From positions 434,001 to 498,000 of the forward strand of contig JADKHM010000002.1 of assembly GCA_016721735.1 (NCBI GenBank): a stretch of DNA of 64,000 nt. Reading direction: 5' to 3'. Positions 1 through 7,486 of the stretch are shown here, piece by piece. Each line of letters starts with the position of its first letter. The first letter of the stretch is position 1. The notes beneath the pieces were generated by a model, which worked only from the letters and a program-made list of their open reading frames with translations, was not told where the DNA came from and did not search any database. The DNA is from Flavobacterium sp. (GTDB taxonomy: Bacteria > Bacteroidota > Bacteroidia > Flavobacteriales > Flavobacteriaceae). The translations under genes were made by a program, and so were the position numbers.

Positions 1-595
1 AGTTTACTTGCTGCCCAACTTTAAATCGTTTCACAAATTCTCCTGGCACAACGGAAATTTCACTCTTGCTATTATCCGAATAATTGACCAACGGGGCACT
101 TTTTCCTTCAAAGGACAATCGCATTTCATATTCTGATTCACTAATAAACTTAATATTGATCAAGCTATTAAAAAGCTGTTTGCTATTCTTATCGAACGAT
201 ATGTAAAAAGGAATACTTCCATAAACATCTTGGTAATTATACTTTCCCTTTTTAACATAATCAACATAGTACTTGAGTTTTTCAACAACCAACTCGTTGT
301 GAGATCTAGATTTTAGGGTATTCAATATGTTTTGCACTTGGTCAGAGGTTCCTCCCCAGTTAAAAACCAAACTCGTTGTAGAAGTAAAAAAGGGATTGTT
401 TTCTTCTTTGATTGCAATAGAAGTTTGCATTTCATACACCTTTTCTTTTCTCAAATTGACTTGATATGCTATTGTAAAAGTGATAATTAAGCTCAATAAA
501 AACCATTTCCAATAACTGGTAATCTTAATTATGAATCCTTTAAAATCAAAGCTATTTTGGCTTTCAAAAAACGAAAAATCTTTGTTATCTGTCAT
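1..595 (-). CDS. Wzc-like polysaccharide chain-length/tyrosine kinase protein, N-terminal part (cut by window edge)
   Basis: The reading frame starts at an ATG at 595 and stays open to base 1, so only about 198 N-terminal residues are present. After a short cytoplasmic segment there is a membrane helix (about residues 31-46) followed by a long extracytoplasmic region, as in Wzz/Wzc chain-length determinants that control capsule or exopolysaccharide export. It begins 7 bases after the stop of the Wza-like export lipoprotein, which supports a shared operon and this role. The kinase domain, if present, lies outside the window, so whether this is a full tyrosine autokinase cannot be seen. Confidence 0.75.
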   Translation of the reverse strand, partial: MTDNKDFSFFESQNSFDFKGFIIKITSYWKWFLLSLIITFTIAYQVNLRKEKVYEMQTSIAIKEENNPFFTSTTSLVFNWGGTSDQVQNILNTLKSRSHNELVVEKLKYYVDYVKKGKYNYQDVYGSIPFYISFDKNSKQLFNSLINIKFISESEYEMRLSFEGKSAPLVNYSDNSKSEISVVPGEFVKRFKVGQQVN

Positions 596-602
596 GCCTG
601 TT

Positions 603-1394
603 TTAGTTTCTTAAAATAATAAAAGTTGTGAGTAGCAGTGTAAGAATTGAAACTACTGTTGTAAGAGACTCTACACCTGTCTTTCCCGTACCCCAAGATT
701 TTTGTTTCAGCGGTTTAATATAAATATAATCATTAGATTGTATGTAGTAGTAAGGCGATTGCATCGCTTTAATATCTGTCAAATCAATCGTATGCATTTC
801 TGTTCCAGCAGGAGTTTGTCTCATGACAACTACATCTTTTCGATCACCAGTAACAGTAATATCTCCAGAATTAGCGATGGCTTCCATGATGGTCAGCTTC
901 TCTTGGTATAGCGTCTTTGTTCCCGGCAAGTTTATTTCGCCATTGACTGTGTAACGTAAACCACCTAATTTAACCGAAACAAAGATACTCGCCTCTTTAT
1001 TAAAATAATCATCCAACAATCGCTTCTCAATCTTGAGACGAACTTCTTCTAAAGTAAGACCTACAACATTCAATTCCTGTAACAAGGGCATTCTTATATT
1101 GCCATGATCATCTACTGTAAATCCTTCAAAATAAAGCGCCTGATCATTTTTTCCCATTTCATTTGGGCTATTGTCAGGCTTAAAAATTTGAACAAGTTTG
1201 GGATCGTTCGCCTTTATTGAAATACTAACCACATCATTGATTTGAAGACGATACGGCAAAGCATTTATTGGATTTACTGCGGTTGACGCCTGTGATTTGT
1301 CTTTGTTTTGTAAATATATCAAGTCTTTAATTGGCACACAGGACCCAAAAAATAGTCCAATAACAATTAAAAGGGACAGTAATTTCTTATTCAT
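603..1394 (-). CDS. Wza-like polysaccharide export outer-membrane lipoprotein
   Basis: A 263-residue lipoprotein with a signal sequence ending in FFGSC, so Cys19 would be lipidated. It then shows a Poly_export domain (about 45-140, containing YRLQINDVVSISI), an SLBB-type domain (about 145-190, VNGEINLPGTKTLY) and a C-terminal hydrophobic helix (about 240-262), the layout of Bacteroidota Wza homologues that form the outer-membrane channel for capsule or EPS. The frame stays open up to 1433, but a promoter (TTTG-N18-TATCTTTG at 1417-1446) lies inside that extension and the lipoprotein signal begins at 1394, so 1394 is taken as the start. The Wzc-like gene follows 7 bases downstream. Confidence 0.88.
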   Translation of the reverse strand: MNKKLLSLLIVIGLFFGSCVPIKDLIYLQNKDKSQASTAVNPINALPYRLQINDVVSISIKANDPKLVQIFKPDNSPNEMGKNDQALYFEGFTVDDHGNIRMPLLQELNVVGLTLEEVRLKIEKRLLDDYFNKEASIFVSVKLGGLRYTVNGEINLPGTKTLYQEKLTIMEAIANSGDITVTGDRKDVVVMRQTPAGTEMHTIDLTDIKAMQSPYYYIQSNDYIYIKPLKQKSWGTGKTGVESLTTVVSILTLLLTTFIILRN

Positions 1395-1416
1395 TTTTTT
1401 CAAAAAATTTAGCAAA

Positions 1417-1446
1417 CAAAGATAGTTTTTCATTTAGAATTACAAA
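1417..1446 (-). promoter_or_regulatory. Promoter of the polysaccharide export operon
   Basis: On the minus strand TTTG (1443-1446), 18 bases, then TATCTTTG (1417-1424) match the Bacteroidota -33/-7 consensus. Transcription would begin about 15 bases before the ATG at 1394. It sits in the gap after the recR stop, giving the export operon its own promoter. Confidence 0.7.
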
Positions 1447-1466
1447 AAAACGAGGCAACAAAATAG

Positions 1467-2087
1467 TTAATTGTTTTTGAAGGAAATTTCTAGCGGAATT
1501 CGTTGCAAAATACTGCGACCTAAAGTCACCTCGTCGGCATACTCCAATTCATCGCCAACTGCTATTCCTCTTGCAATCGTAGAAGTAATAATATTGTAAT
1601 CTTTAATTTGTTTGTAGATAAAGAAATTGGTCGTATCGCCTTCCATGGTTGAGCTTAGCGCAAATATGAGCTCTTCTATTGTTCCTGTTTTTACTTTATC
1701 AACCAACGTAGCAATATTAAGTTGACTCGGTCCGACACCATCAATCGGCGAAATTTTCCCCCCTAGAACATGATAAACTCCTTTGAACTGCTGCGTGTTT
1801 TCTATAGCCATGACGTCGCGAATATCTTCAACAACACAAATAATCTTGTGATTCCGATTAGTGTTTGAACAAATTTCACACAATGCTACATCGGAAATAT
1901 TGTGACAACTACTACAAAACTTGACTTCCTCTCGCATCGTCGTTAGGGCGTCACTCAAGAAGCGCGTCTTTTCTGTGGGTTGTTTGAGTAAGTGCAATAC
2001 CAATCGCAAAGCCGTTCGCTTACCAATTCCAGGCAATTGCGCCATTTCGTTGACTGCTTTTTCTAATAATTTTGAAGAAAATTCCAT
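1467..2087 (-). CDS. recR: Recombination mediator RecR
   Basis: RecR, 206 residues, the usual length. It acts with RecO (and RecF) to load RecA onto SSB-coated single-stranded DNA at gaps. Visible parts in order: helix-hairpin-helix (about 8-35, [12 protein letters not shown]), a C4 zinc finger with Cys58, Cys61, Cys70 and Cys73, a Toprim domain beginning [11 protein letters not shown] (about 81), and the conserved C-terminal [14 protein letters not shown]. It stands alone between the divergent symporter gene and the export operon. A weak TACCTTTA element lies 5 bases before the ATG, suggesting a very short leader. Confidence 0.97.
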   Translation of the reverse strand: MEFSSKLLEKAVNEMAQLPGIGKRTALRLVLHLLKQPTEKTRFLSDALTTMREEVKFCSSCHNISDVALCEICSNTNRNHKIICVVEDIRDVMAIENTQQFKGVYHVLGGKISPIDGVGPSQLNIATLVDKVKTGTIEELIFALSSTMEGDTTNFFIYKQIKDYNIITSTIARGIAVGDELEYADEVTLGRSILQRIPLEISFKNN

Positions 2088-2103
2088 GGGCGTAAAGGTA
2101 GTT

Positions 2104-2150
2104 AATTTGAAAATTAGATAATTTGAAAATTTGAAGATAATTTGTGTATT
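2104..2150. repeat. Degenerate tandem repeat of AATTTGAAAAT units
   Basis: Between recR and the symporter, AATTTGAAAATTAGAT is followed by a 19-base variant and a third partial AATTTG. Repeats of this kind are common in intergenic DNA of Bacteroidota. The array sits directly before the presumed symporter start at 2173. Confidence 0.5.
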
Positions 2151-2172
2151 TTGGCATCATAAAATCAGAACT

Positions 2173-3675
2173 ATGACTCCATTTGCTATTCTATCGCTCA
2201 TCATCGTTTACTTCGGTCTGCTCTTTATTATTTCGCATTATACGAGCAAAAAAAATAGCGGCAATGACGCTTTCTTTAAAGCCAACAAGAATTCAAAATG
2301 GTATTTAGTTGCCTTCGGAATGATCGGAACTGCCTTATCTGGCGTGACTTTTATTTCTGTCCCTGGCGAAGTCGGTAATCCCGAGAATCAATTCAAGTAT
2401 TTTCAGTTTGTATTGGGCAATGCGATTGGTTTTTTAGTTATTGCTAAAGTGTTGCTTCCGCTGTATTATAGAATGAATTTGACTTCAATTTACAGTTATA
2501 TAGAACAACGTCTCGGAACGGTGAGTTACAAAACTGCTGCTTTTATTTTCCTTCTAAGCAGAACGATTGGATCGTCTTTCCGTTTGTATTTGGTAGTGAT
2601 TGTCTTGCAACGCTATGTTTTTGATTTTTATCACATTCCGTTTGCGCTGACTGTGCTTATTTCGTTGGCTTTGATTTTTGCATATACGTATCGCGGTGGA
2701 CTCAAAACCATCATCATTACAGATACTTTACAAACGTTCTTCTTAGTTTCCTCGGTTTTCCTGACGATTATTTTTATCTGTAACAGCTTAAACTTGTCGT
2801 TTTTTGAAGCCTTTGAAAAAGTCAAAAACAGCAATTACTCGAAGATATTTTTCTATGAAGATTATCTAAAAGGAACTTATTTTATCAAACAAATTCTAGG
2901 CGGAATCTTTGTTACTATTGCCATGGTTGGATTAGACCAAGATTTGATGCAAAAGAATTTGAGTTGCGCGCATATTGAAGACGCGCAAAAAAACATGTAC
3001 ACTTTTACTGGAATTTTTGTCTTAATCAACATCTTCTTTCTTAGCGTGGGAGCGTTACTTTATATTTACGCGAGTCAAAATAACATCGAAATTCCTAATG
3101 ATCTCATTACCGGTAAACCACGAACGGATTTGCTATTCCCTGAAATTGCTTTTCACCATTTGAGTATTGTGCCGTCGGTGGTTTTCTTACTTGGACTAAC
3201 CGCTGCGACGTTTGCCACAACCGATAGCGCACTAACTGCTTTGACTACTTCTTTTTGCGTTGATTTCTTAGGAATGGATAAAACCGAAAACGCCAACAAA
3301 CCCAATATTGTGAGAACCAGACATGGTGTTCATATTGCGTTTTCGTTCTTGATGTTTATCGTGATTGTTATATTTAATGCGATCAATGATGCATCGGTGG
3401 TAAGTATGATTTTTAAAATCGCATCCTATACCTATGGACCTTTGTTAGGATTGTATGGATTCGGATTATTTATGAAGTCAAAAACTGTGAAGGACAAATG
3501 GGTGCCTTTTGTATGTGTACTTTCGCCTGCGATTTGCTTTTTGATCAGTAAAAATTCGGCAGCATTATTGGGCGATTATGTAATCGATAATGAACTGATT
3601 ATCATTAACGGACTAATTACGTTCTTGGGATTGTTGTTGATTAGCAAACCTGCGACTTCGCAAACGAAATTCTGA
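2173..3675 (+). CDS. Sodium:solute symporter (SSS family)
   Basis: An inner-membrane transporter of 500 residues with about 13 hydrophobic segments and the SSS-family pattern: a first helix MTPFAILSLIIVYFGLLFII, then GTALSGVTFISVPGEV and the ATFATTDSALTALTTSF segment. Members import sugars, amino acids, nucleosides or carboxylates with Na+; the substrate cannot be told here. The frame extends upstream to 2131, but the hydrophilic leader encoded there looks non-coding and the first helix starts at the ATG at 2173. Neighbours give no pathway clue. Confidence 0.85.
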   Translation: MTPFAILSLIIVYFGLLFIISHYTSKKNSGNDAFFKANKNSKWYLVAFGMIGTALSGVTFISVPGEVGNPENQFKYFQFVLGNAIGFLVIAKVLLPLYYRMNLTSIYSYIEQRLGTVSYKTAAFIFLLSRTIGSSFRLYLVVIVLQRYVFDFYHIPFALTVLISLALIFAYTYRGGLKTIIITDTLQTFFLVSSVFLTIIFICNSLNLSFFEAFEKVKNSNYSKIFFYEDYLKGTYFIKQILGGIFVTIAMVGLDQDLMQKNLSCAHIEDAQKNMYTFTGIFVLINIFFLSVGALLYIYASQNNIEIPNDLITGKPRTDLLFPEIAFHHLSIVPSVVFLLGLTAATFATTDSALTALTTSFCVDFLGMDKTENANKPNIVRTRHGVHIAFSFLMFIVIVIFNAINDASVVSMIFKIASYTYGPLLGLYGFGLFMKSKTVKDKWVPFVCVLSPAICFLISKNSAALLGDYVIDNELIIINGLITFLGLLLISKPATSQTKF

Positions 3676-3688
3676 TTTTTACACCAAT

Positions 3689-3769
3689 GCCCTAGCCCCG
3701 ATAGCAGCCGGTATCCTCGAAGCGTAGCGGAGAGATAAAGGCGAATAGCGGGAATAAGCTCCTAAAAAT
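3689..3769. repeat. Dispersed intergenic element, copy A (GCCCTAGCCC...AGCTCCTAAAAAT)
   Basis: An 81-base element fills the gap between two convergent genes. It starts GCCCTAGCCCCGATAGC and ends AGCGGGAATAAGCTCC followed by TAAAAAT; the ends are partly self-complementary, so the transcript could fold into an imperfect hairpin. Two related copies occur near 35891 and 61773 in this window. It may help terminate both convergent genes. Confidence 0.7.
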
Positions 3770-4134
3770 CAATATTGATTGGTGGTCAATAATACTAACG
3801 TGCACGCTACTTCTACTCCAATTCCGTTGGCTTTTAGCAGTTGATATAACTCAGGATTTTCCGTTCCTGGATTAAAAATCACACGTTTTGGCTTGGTTTC
3901 GATAATGTAATTGTAGTAATCGCGCTGGCGCAGCGCATTGAGATAAAGCGTCACCGTATCGATATTTTTAAGTGGAATCGCTTTGGTTTGGATCTTAATT
4001 CCAGCGACTTCTCCAGCATTTTGGCCAATTGCCAAAGTAGAATGGCCTTTATCGACCAACATTTCGATGGCTTTGTACGCATATCGATCTGGTTTTGTTG
4101 AAGCGCCCAAAACCACAGTTTTTTTATTTTTCAT
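3769..4134 (-). CDS. CoA-binding domain protein (CoA_binding_2 / YccU-like)
   Basis: A small Rossmann-fold protein of 121 residues with a CoA-binding N-terminus (KKTVVLGASTKPDRYAYKAI) and the family's VIFNPGTENPEL segment near residue 85. Homologues of this single-domain type have no well-established reaction. The frame is open to 4167, but a promoter (TTTG-N18-TACTTTTG, 4139-4168) overlaps that extension, so the ATG at 4134 is the likely start, with a leader of only a few bases. Its stop abuts repeat copy A. Confidence 0.85.
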   Translation of the reverse strand: MKNKKTVVLGASTKPDRYAYKAIEMLVDKGHSTLAIGQNAGEVAGIKIQTKAIPLKNIDTVTLYLNALRQRDYYNYIIETKPKRVIFNPGTENPELYQLLKANGIGVEVACTLVLLTTNQY

Positions 4135-4138
4135 AGAA

Positions 4139-4168
4139 CAAAAGTACAAAAAATGAAGCGCTGACAAA
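4139..4168 (-). promoter_or_regulatory. Promoter of the CoA-binding protein gene, near-leaderless
   Basis: Minus-strand TTTG (4165-4168), 18 bases, TACTTTTG (4139-4146). The -7 element ends 4 bases before the ATG at 4134, so the mRNA should begin at or next to the start codon. Confidence 0.65.
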
Positions 4169-4261
4169 TCTTCACAGAATTTTTAACAGCAAACTAACAG
4201 TAATAATTCGTCAATATTTATCTTTACGGCTTTAAACAACACCTAAAAATCTCCCTTATTT

Positions 4262-4888
4262 ATGAAAAAATTATTCCTCATTGCTATACTAGGAATTGCG
4301 ATCGCAAGTTGTAAATCGGGCCAAAATGTAGCGTCAAAAAGCGAAGCCCATTTGAACGAATTAGTTTCCATCATGCAAGGAACGTATTCTTCTGAAAAAC
4401 AGTCAGTAAAAGACACGAGTTACTTTAATATTTCCTTGCGCATGGTTCCGATTTGGAAAAACAAAGGTCATTATTTGTATGTAGAGCAAGCGTTATTCAA
4501 GAAGCAGGACAAGCCATATCGCGTTCGAATCTACAAAGTGTCACAACGCGGTGAAAACGAATTTATCAGTGAAATTCACACTTTGAAAAACGAAAAAGAG
4601 TGGATTGGAAAATGGGCCACTCCCGAAGCATTTGATGCATTGACTGAAAATGACATCGAGCTCAAACAAGGTTGCGGGGTCGTCTTGCATCGCAGCGGAA
4701 AGAACAAATTTGAAGGAAGTACAGGAGAGAAAACCTGTCCAAGTGAATTGCGCGGAGCAAGTTATGCCTCATCAAAAGTAACAGTGACGCCGTCGCAAAT
4801 TTTGTCTTGGGATCAAGGATTTGATAAAGACGGAAAGCAAGTTTGGGGCGCCACGAAAGCGGGATATGTTTTTGATAAGTTGAAATAA
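4262..4888 (+). CDS. CpcT/CpeT-family lipoprotein
   Basis: A 208-residue lipoprotein: signal sequence ending IAIASC (Cys17), then a domain with MQGTYSSEKQS, ISLRMVPIW and HYLYVEQALF..PYRVRIY, the signature of the CpcT/CpeT family. In cyanobacteria these are phycobilin lyases; this genome shows no phycobiliprotein context, so here the fold probably binds some other lipophilic or pigment-like ligand at the outer membrane (inference). A possible -7 element, TATCTTTA, lies at 4219-4226. Confidence 0.8.
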   Translation: MKKLFLIAILGIAIASCKSGQNVASKSEAHLNELVSIMQGTYSSEKQSVKDTSYFNISLRMVPIWKNKGHYLYVEQALFKKQDKPYRVRIYKVSQRGENEFISEIHTLKNEKEWIGKWATPEAFDALTENDIELKQGCGVVLHRSGKNKFEGSTGEKTCPSELRGASYASSKVTVTPSQILSWDQGFDKDGKQVWGATKAGYVFDKLK

Positions 4889-4896
4889 AAAACATT

Positions 4897-4992
4897 TCTC
4901 GCACCCGAGCGGTAGCGAACTGACGAAGTAAAGACGCAGAGGCGCAAAGAATTTGCTTAATTTTTTATTTGCGTCTTTGCGAGATTTTTTTT
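4897..4992. terminator. Bidirectional terminator made of an interrupted inverted repeat
   Basis: Between convergent genes, TCTCGCA (4897-4903) plus AAGACGCA (4931-4938) pair with TGCGTCTTTGCGAGA (about 4970-4984). The left arm is split by a 27-base insertion (4904-4930). T-rich tracts follow on each strand (T8 after 4983; TTTTTT on the minus strand beyond 4897), so it can end both the CpcT/CpeT-like gene and ctlX. Confidence 0.55.
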
Positions 4993-5926
4993 ACTCCTTC
5001 GGGAGAAATACTTCTGCCATCATACATCGGGCGCTTCCACCGCCGCAGGCTTCAATGGTGTCGAGGCTTGAGCTTAAGATGGTAACGTGTTCTTCTATTT
5101 GTGCAATTTGTTTCTTGGTCAAACTTTGGTGCGCCGATTTGCTCATCACCAAATATCTACGGTCGTCCGAACCTTTCACTTCAAGCATGTTGCCTGCGAA
5201 ATTATTGACTTGATCTTCGGTAATGAGGATGACTTCTTTTTCGTCGCCACGCAAACTGTCCAACACCATTTTGCGTTCTTTTTTATCGTCGATGCAATCG
5301 GCGCAAATCACTGCAAAGGTTTCTCCTAGACACATCATGACGTTGGTATGATAGATGAGTTTTCGTTCGCCATTGACCGTTTGAAACGCTTCAAAAATTA
5401 CGGGAGTATATTCAAAATCTTCGCAGAATTCGATGAATAATTCTTCATCGGCGCGCGGCGACAATGCGCAATACGCTTTATCATTTTGGCGATCTAAAAG
5501 AATACTTCCCGTGCCTTCTAGAAAATAACCATCTTCCTCGGCAGAAGTATAATCCATGATATTATTGATCACAAAACCTTGGTCTTCCAAAATATCTAGG
5601 ACATCTTCTCGTCTTTCGTGACGGCGGTTTTCGGCAAACATTGGGTATAAAGCTACATCACCATTTTCGTGAAAGGAAATCCAATTGTTTGGAAAAATTG
5701 AGTCGGGTGTATCGGGCGTTTTGGTGTCTTCTACGACAATCACATCTACACCAACCATGCGTAATTTATTGACAAAAGCGTCAAACTCTTCTTGTGCTTT
5801 GGCATTGACAGTTTCAGAAGATAAGCCATCCAAAACTTTTTGATAATAGTTATTGACGGCAGTTTGCTCGTTCATTCGAAACGCTACGGGGCGAATCATT
5901 AGAATGGAATTGGTGGTTTGTTTCAT
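4991..5926 (-). CDS. ctlX: Citrulline utilization hydrolase CtlX-like
   Basis: A 311-residue member of the guanidino-group modifying (amidinotransferase/arginine deiminase) superfamily. Seen: substrate-loop motif FPNNWISF, the EGTGS motif, the catalytic His segment YHTNVMM, and the catalytic Cys301 in GGGSARCMM near the C-terminus. CtlX proteins are annotated as citrulline-utilisation hydrolases. Its array-bearing leader (six GTTGTNN heptads, 5936-5977) ends 9 bases before the ATG. A second superfamily member lies upstream on the same strand beyond the IVP gene, so the two probably formed an arginine/citrulline catabolic pair. The specific substrate is inferred from family resemblance. Confidence 0.85.
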   Translation of the reverse strand: MKQTTNSILMIRPVAFRMNEQTAVNNYYQKVLDGLSSETVNAKAQEEFDAFVNKLRMVGVDVIVVEDTKTPDTPDSIFPNNWISFHENGDVALYPMFAENRRHERREDVLDILEDQGFVINNIMDYTSAEEDGYFLEGTGSILLDRQNDKAYCALSPRADEELFIEFCEDFEYTPVIFEAFQTVNGERKLIYHTNVMMCLGETFAVICADCIDDKKERKMVLDSLRGDEKEVILITEDQVNNFAGNMLEVKGSDDRRYLVMSKSAHQSLTKKQIAQIEEHVTILSSSLDTIEACGGGSARCMMAEVFLPKE

Positions 5927-5935
5927 GTTTTAGAA

Positions 5936-5977
5936 GTTGTGGGTTGTAGGTTGTAAGTTGTAAGTTGTAAGTTGTAA
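5936..5977. repeat. Heptanucleotide tandem array GTTGTNN, six units
   Basis: Six consecutive 7-base units: GTTGTGG, GTTGTAG and four GTTGTAA. It lies between the stop of the IVP gene (5980) and the ctlX start codon (5926). On the transcribed minus strand it reads as TTACAAC units just before the ctlX ATG. Confidence 0.9.
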
Positions 5978-5979
5978 AG

Positions 5980-6348
5980 TTAGGATTTCCAGTTTTGTTC
6001 GACGTATTTAGTAAAATTATAAATTTTGGCACTCAACTCATTGTACTTGTCAATGAATTCTTGTTCATTTTCAATTATGGTTGGATATAATGTTGTTATT
6101 TTTTGTAAATGGAATACAGCTTCAAGACAGCTTGCATATGAGTAGGTAAGAAATTTAATGAAATCTGCTTTGTATCGTTTTCTGCCATAACCTTCCACAA
6201 TGTTGGTCGGTACAGAATCTGCTGATCTTCGTAGCTGACTCCCAAGTTCATACATTTCGTGTTTTGGTAGTTTTAAAGAGGCAAAGTGTGCTTTATAAAA
6301 CAACTCTAGTCCCAAAGTATAAATCTCTAAATCCTTATAACTGCTCAT
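5980..6348 (-). CDS. Four-helix-bundle protein (23S rRNA intervening-sequence protein / S23 family)
   Basis: A 122-residue all-helical protein with the family signature: YKDLEIYTLGLELFYK near the N-terminus, then LPKHEMYELGSQLRRSADSVPTNIVEGYGRK and the AxxEAVFHLQ-type third helix. The family takes its name from ORFs inside 23S rRNA intervening sequences and is related to Avd of diversity-generating retroelements; most members have no known function. It interrupts the spacing between two guanidino-hydrolase genes and is flanked by inverted heptad arrays, suggesting arrival as a small mobile unit (inference). Confidence 0.9.
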   Translation of the reverse strand: MSSYKDLEIYTLGLELFYKAHFASLKLPKHEMYELGSQLRRSADSVPTNIVEGYGRKRYKADFIKFLTYSYASCLEAVFHLQKITTLYPTIIENEQEFIDKYNELSAKIYNFTKYVEQNWKS

Positions 6349-6401
6349 ATCAAATTTTTTTTTGGCTTATATTAAATTCACTCTATATCAAAACACTTAA
6401 C

Positions 6402-6422
6402 TCACAACTTACAACCTACAAC
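6402..6422. repeat. Heptanucleotide array, three units, inverted relative to 5936-5977
   Basis: Plus strand TCACAAC, TTACAAC, CTACAAC, the reverse complement of GTTGTNN units. With the array at 5936-5977 it brackets the IVP gene as a long inverted repeat. Confidence 0.85.
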
Positions 6423-6426
6423 AATA

Positions 6427-7341
6427 TTAATCTCTTATCAAAGGCAGCGTAGAACAACGCAACAGTCCTTCTTGCTTCGCAATTTCGGAGTACGAGATTT
6501 CTTCGACGGTAAATCCGTTGTCACGCAACCAAGTATTCAATCTAGTAAAGCTTTTTTCAGAAACCACAACTTCCGGCGTGATAGAAAAAATGTTGGAGTT
6601 CATTTCGTACATCTCATCTCTCGTAATGTGAAAGAGATTTTCTTTGCCGAAAAGTTTCACCAAATACATATAATCTGCTTCTTCACGGAAGCCGCTTTTG
6701 TAGATGATTCCTTTATTGACACCCACTGGCTGAAAGCAACAATCTAAGTGCAAAGCGTTGTCTCTGGCTTCGATTTTAGATTTTACCAAGTCGAATTCCT
6801 TGACGATTTTATTGGGGAATAATTGTTTGATATAGTTCACGCCTTCCATATTGGTGCGTGCTGTGATGTAATCTTTGTAGTCACTTCCTTTATATGTCCC
6901 AATGAAAATGTAGTCATTCCACAAGATGACATCGCCGCCTTCTATGTGGACCTCGGCTGGCGGACGCACTACTTTTTTGGGATTGATTTGATCGATGATG
7001 TATTGAATGGCATCCAATTCGCGTTCGCGATCTGGAAGAATATTGGCTTTGATAAACGTATCTTCGATCACGAAACCGATATCACGCGTAAAAATTTGAT
7101 TGTAGTTTTCAATCATTTCTGGGCGATAGACTTTGACATCATATTTTTGAAACACTTGATTGAAGCCTTCCATTTCGGCAATCATATCTGCTTCGGTGGG
7201 ATAAGTTCCTGACAAAATATGTTCTAAAGATTTCGGATCGTAGGCTTCTTCTGCGGTTGGCGTCGGGCCATTACTAAGGGCTGAACCTAGCACGACTGCT
7301 CTCAGCCGGGAAGATTCATTCGTAACATGAATTGGTAACAT
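6427..7341 (-). CDS. Dimethylarginine dimethylaminohydrolase / arginine deiminase-family protein
   Basis: A 304-residue hydrolase of the guanidino-group modifying superfamily. Catalytic elements visible: Asp87 in FTRDIGF, Glu134 in IEGGDVI, His198 in ALHLD and Cys296 in LLRCSTLPL, all in the expected order. Such enzymes hydrolyse arginine, methylarginines or related compounds to citrulline-type products; the substrate is not determinable by eye. It is the first gene of a run with the IVP gene and ctlX, and has its own -7 element (TATCTTTG, 7362-7369). Confidence 0.85.
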   Translation of the reverse strand: MLPIHVTNESSRLRAVVLGSALSNGPTPTAEEAYDPKSLEHILSGTYPTEADMIAEMEGFNQVFQKYDVKVYRPEMIENYNQIFTRDIGFVIEDTFIKANILPDRERELDAIQYIIDQINPKKVVRPPAEVHIEGGDVILWNDYIFIGTYKGSDYKDYITARTNMEGVNYIKQLFPNKIVKEFDLVKSKIEARDNALHLDCCFQPVGVNKGIIYKSGFREEADYMYLVKLFGKENLFHITRDEMYEMNSNIFSITPEVVVSEKSFTRLNTWLRDNGFTVEEISYSEIAKQEGLLRCSTLPLIRD

Positions 7342-7361
7342 ACATTTGCTTTGATTGGAAA

Positions 7362-7369
7362 CAAAGATA
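7362..7369 (-). promoter_or_regulatory. -7 promoter element TATCTTTG
   Basis: Exact TAnnTTTG match 20 bases before the ATG at 7341. No clear TTTG -33 box is visible upstream. Confidence 0.5.
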
Positions 7370-7440
7370 TAGAAAGCGGGTTGATTATTGAATTATAGGT
7401 AATATTTTGTTGAAAAATTATTGATATGATAATTCAAACA

Positions 7441-7467
7441 AAAAACCGCTCTGTTGGGAGCGGTTTT
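7441..7467 (-). terminator. Rho-independent terminator after the broken T9SS gene
   Basis: CCGCTC and GAGCGG pair around a 6-base loop; on the minus strand the stem is followed by a T-run. It lies 20 bases after the minus-strand stop at 7487. Confidence 0.7.
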
Positions 7468-7486
7468 AGGAGTACTTGATTGAAAA

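Noticed and set aside
4262..4888. True phycobilin lyase function for the CpcT/CpeT-like lipoprotein
   Set aside because: No phycobiliprotein or bilin genes nearby and the host is a flavobacterium; kept only as a family name.
5850..6032. 60-codon minus-strand frame rich in Thr/Tyr/Asn
   Set aside because: Encoded by the GTTGTNN array; no start signal of its own and overlaps ctlX and the IVP gene.
5980..6348. Diversity-generating retroelement, because the IVP protein resembles Avd
   Set aside because: No reverse transcriptase, template repeat or variable repeat is found in the window.
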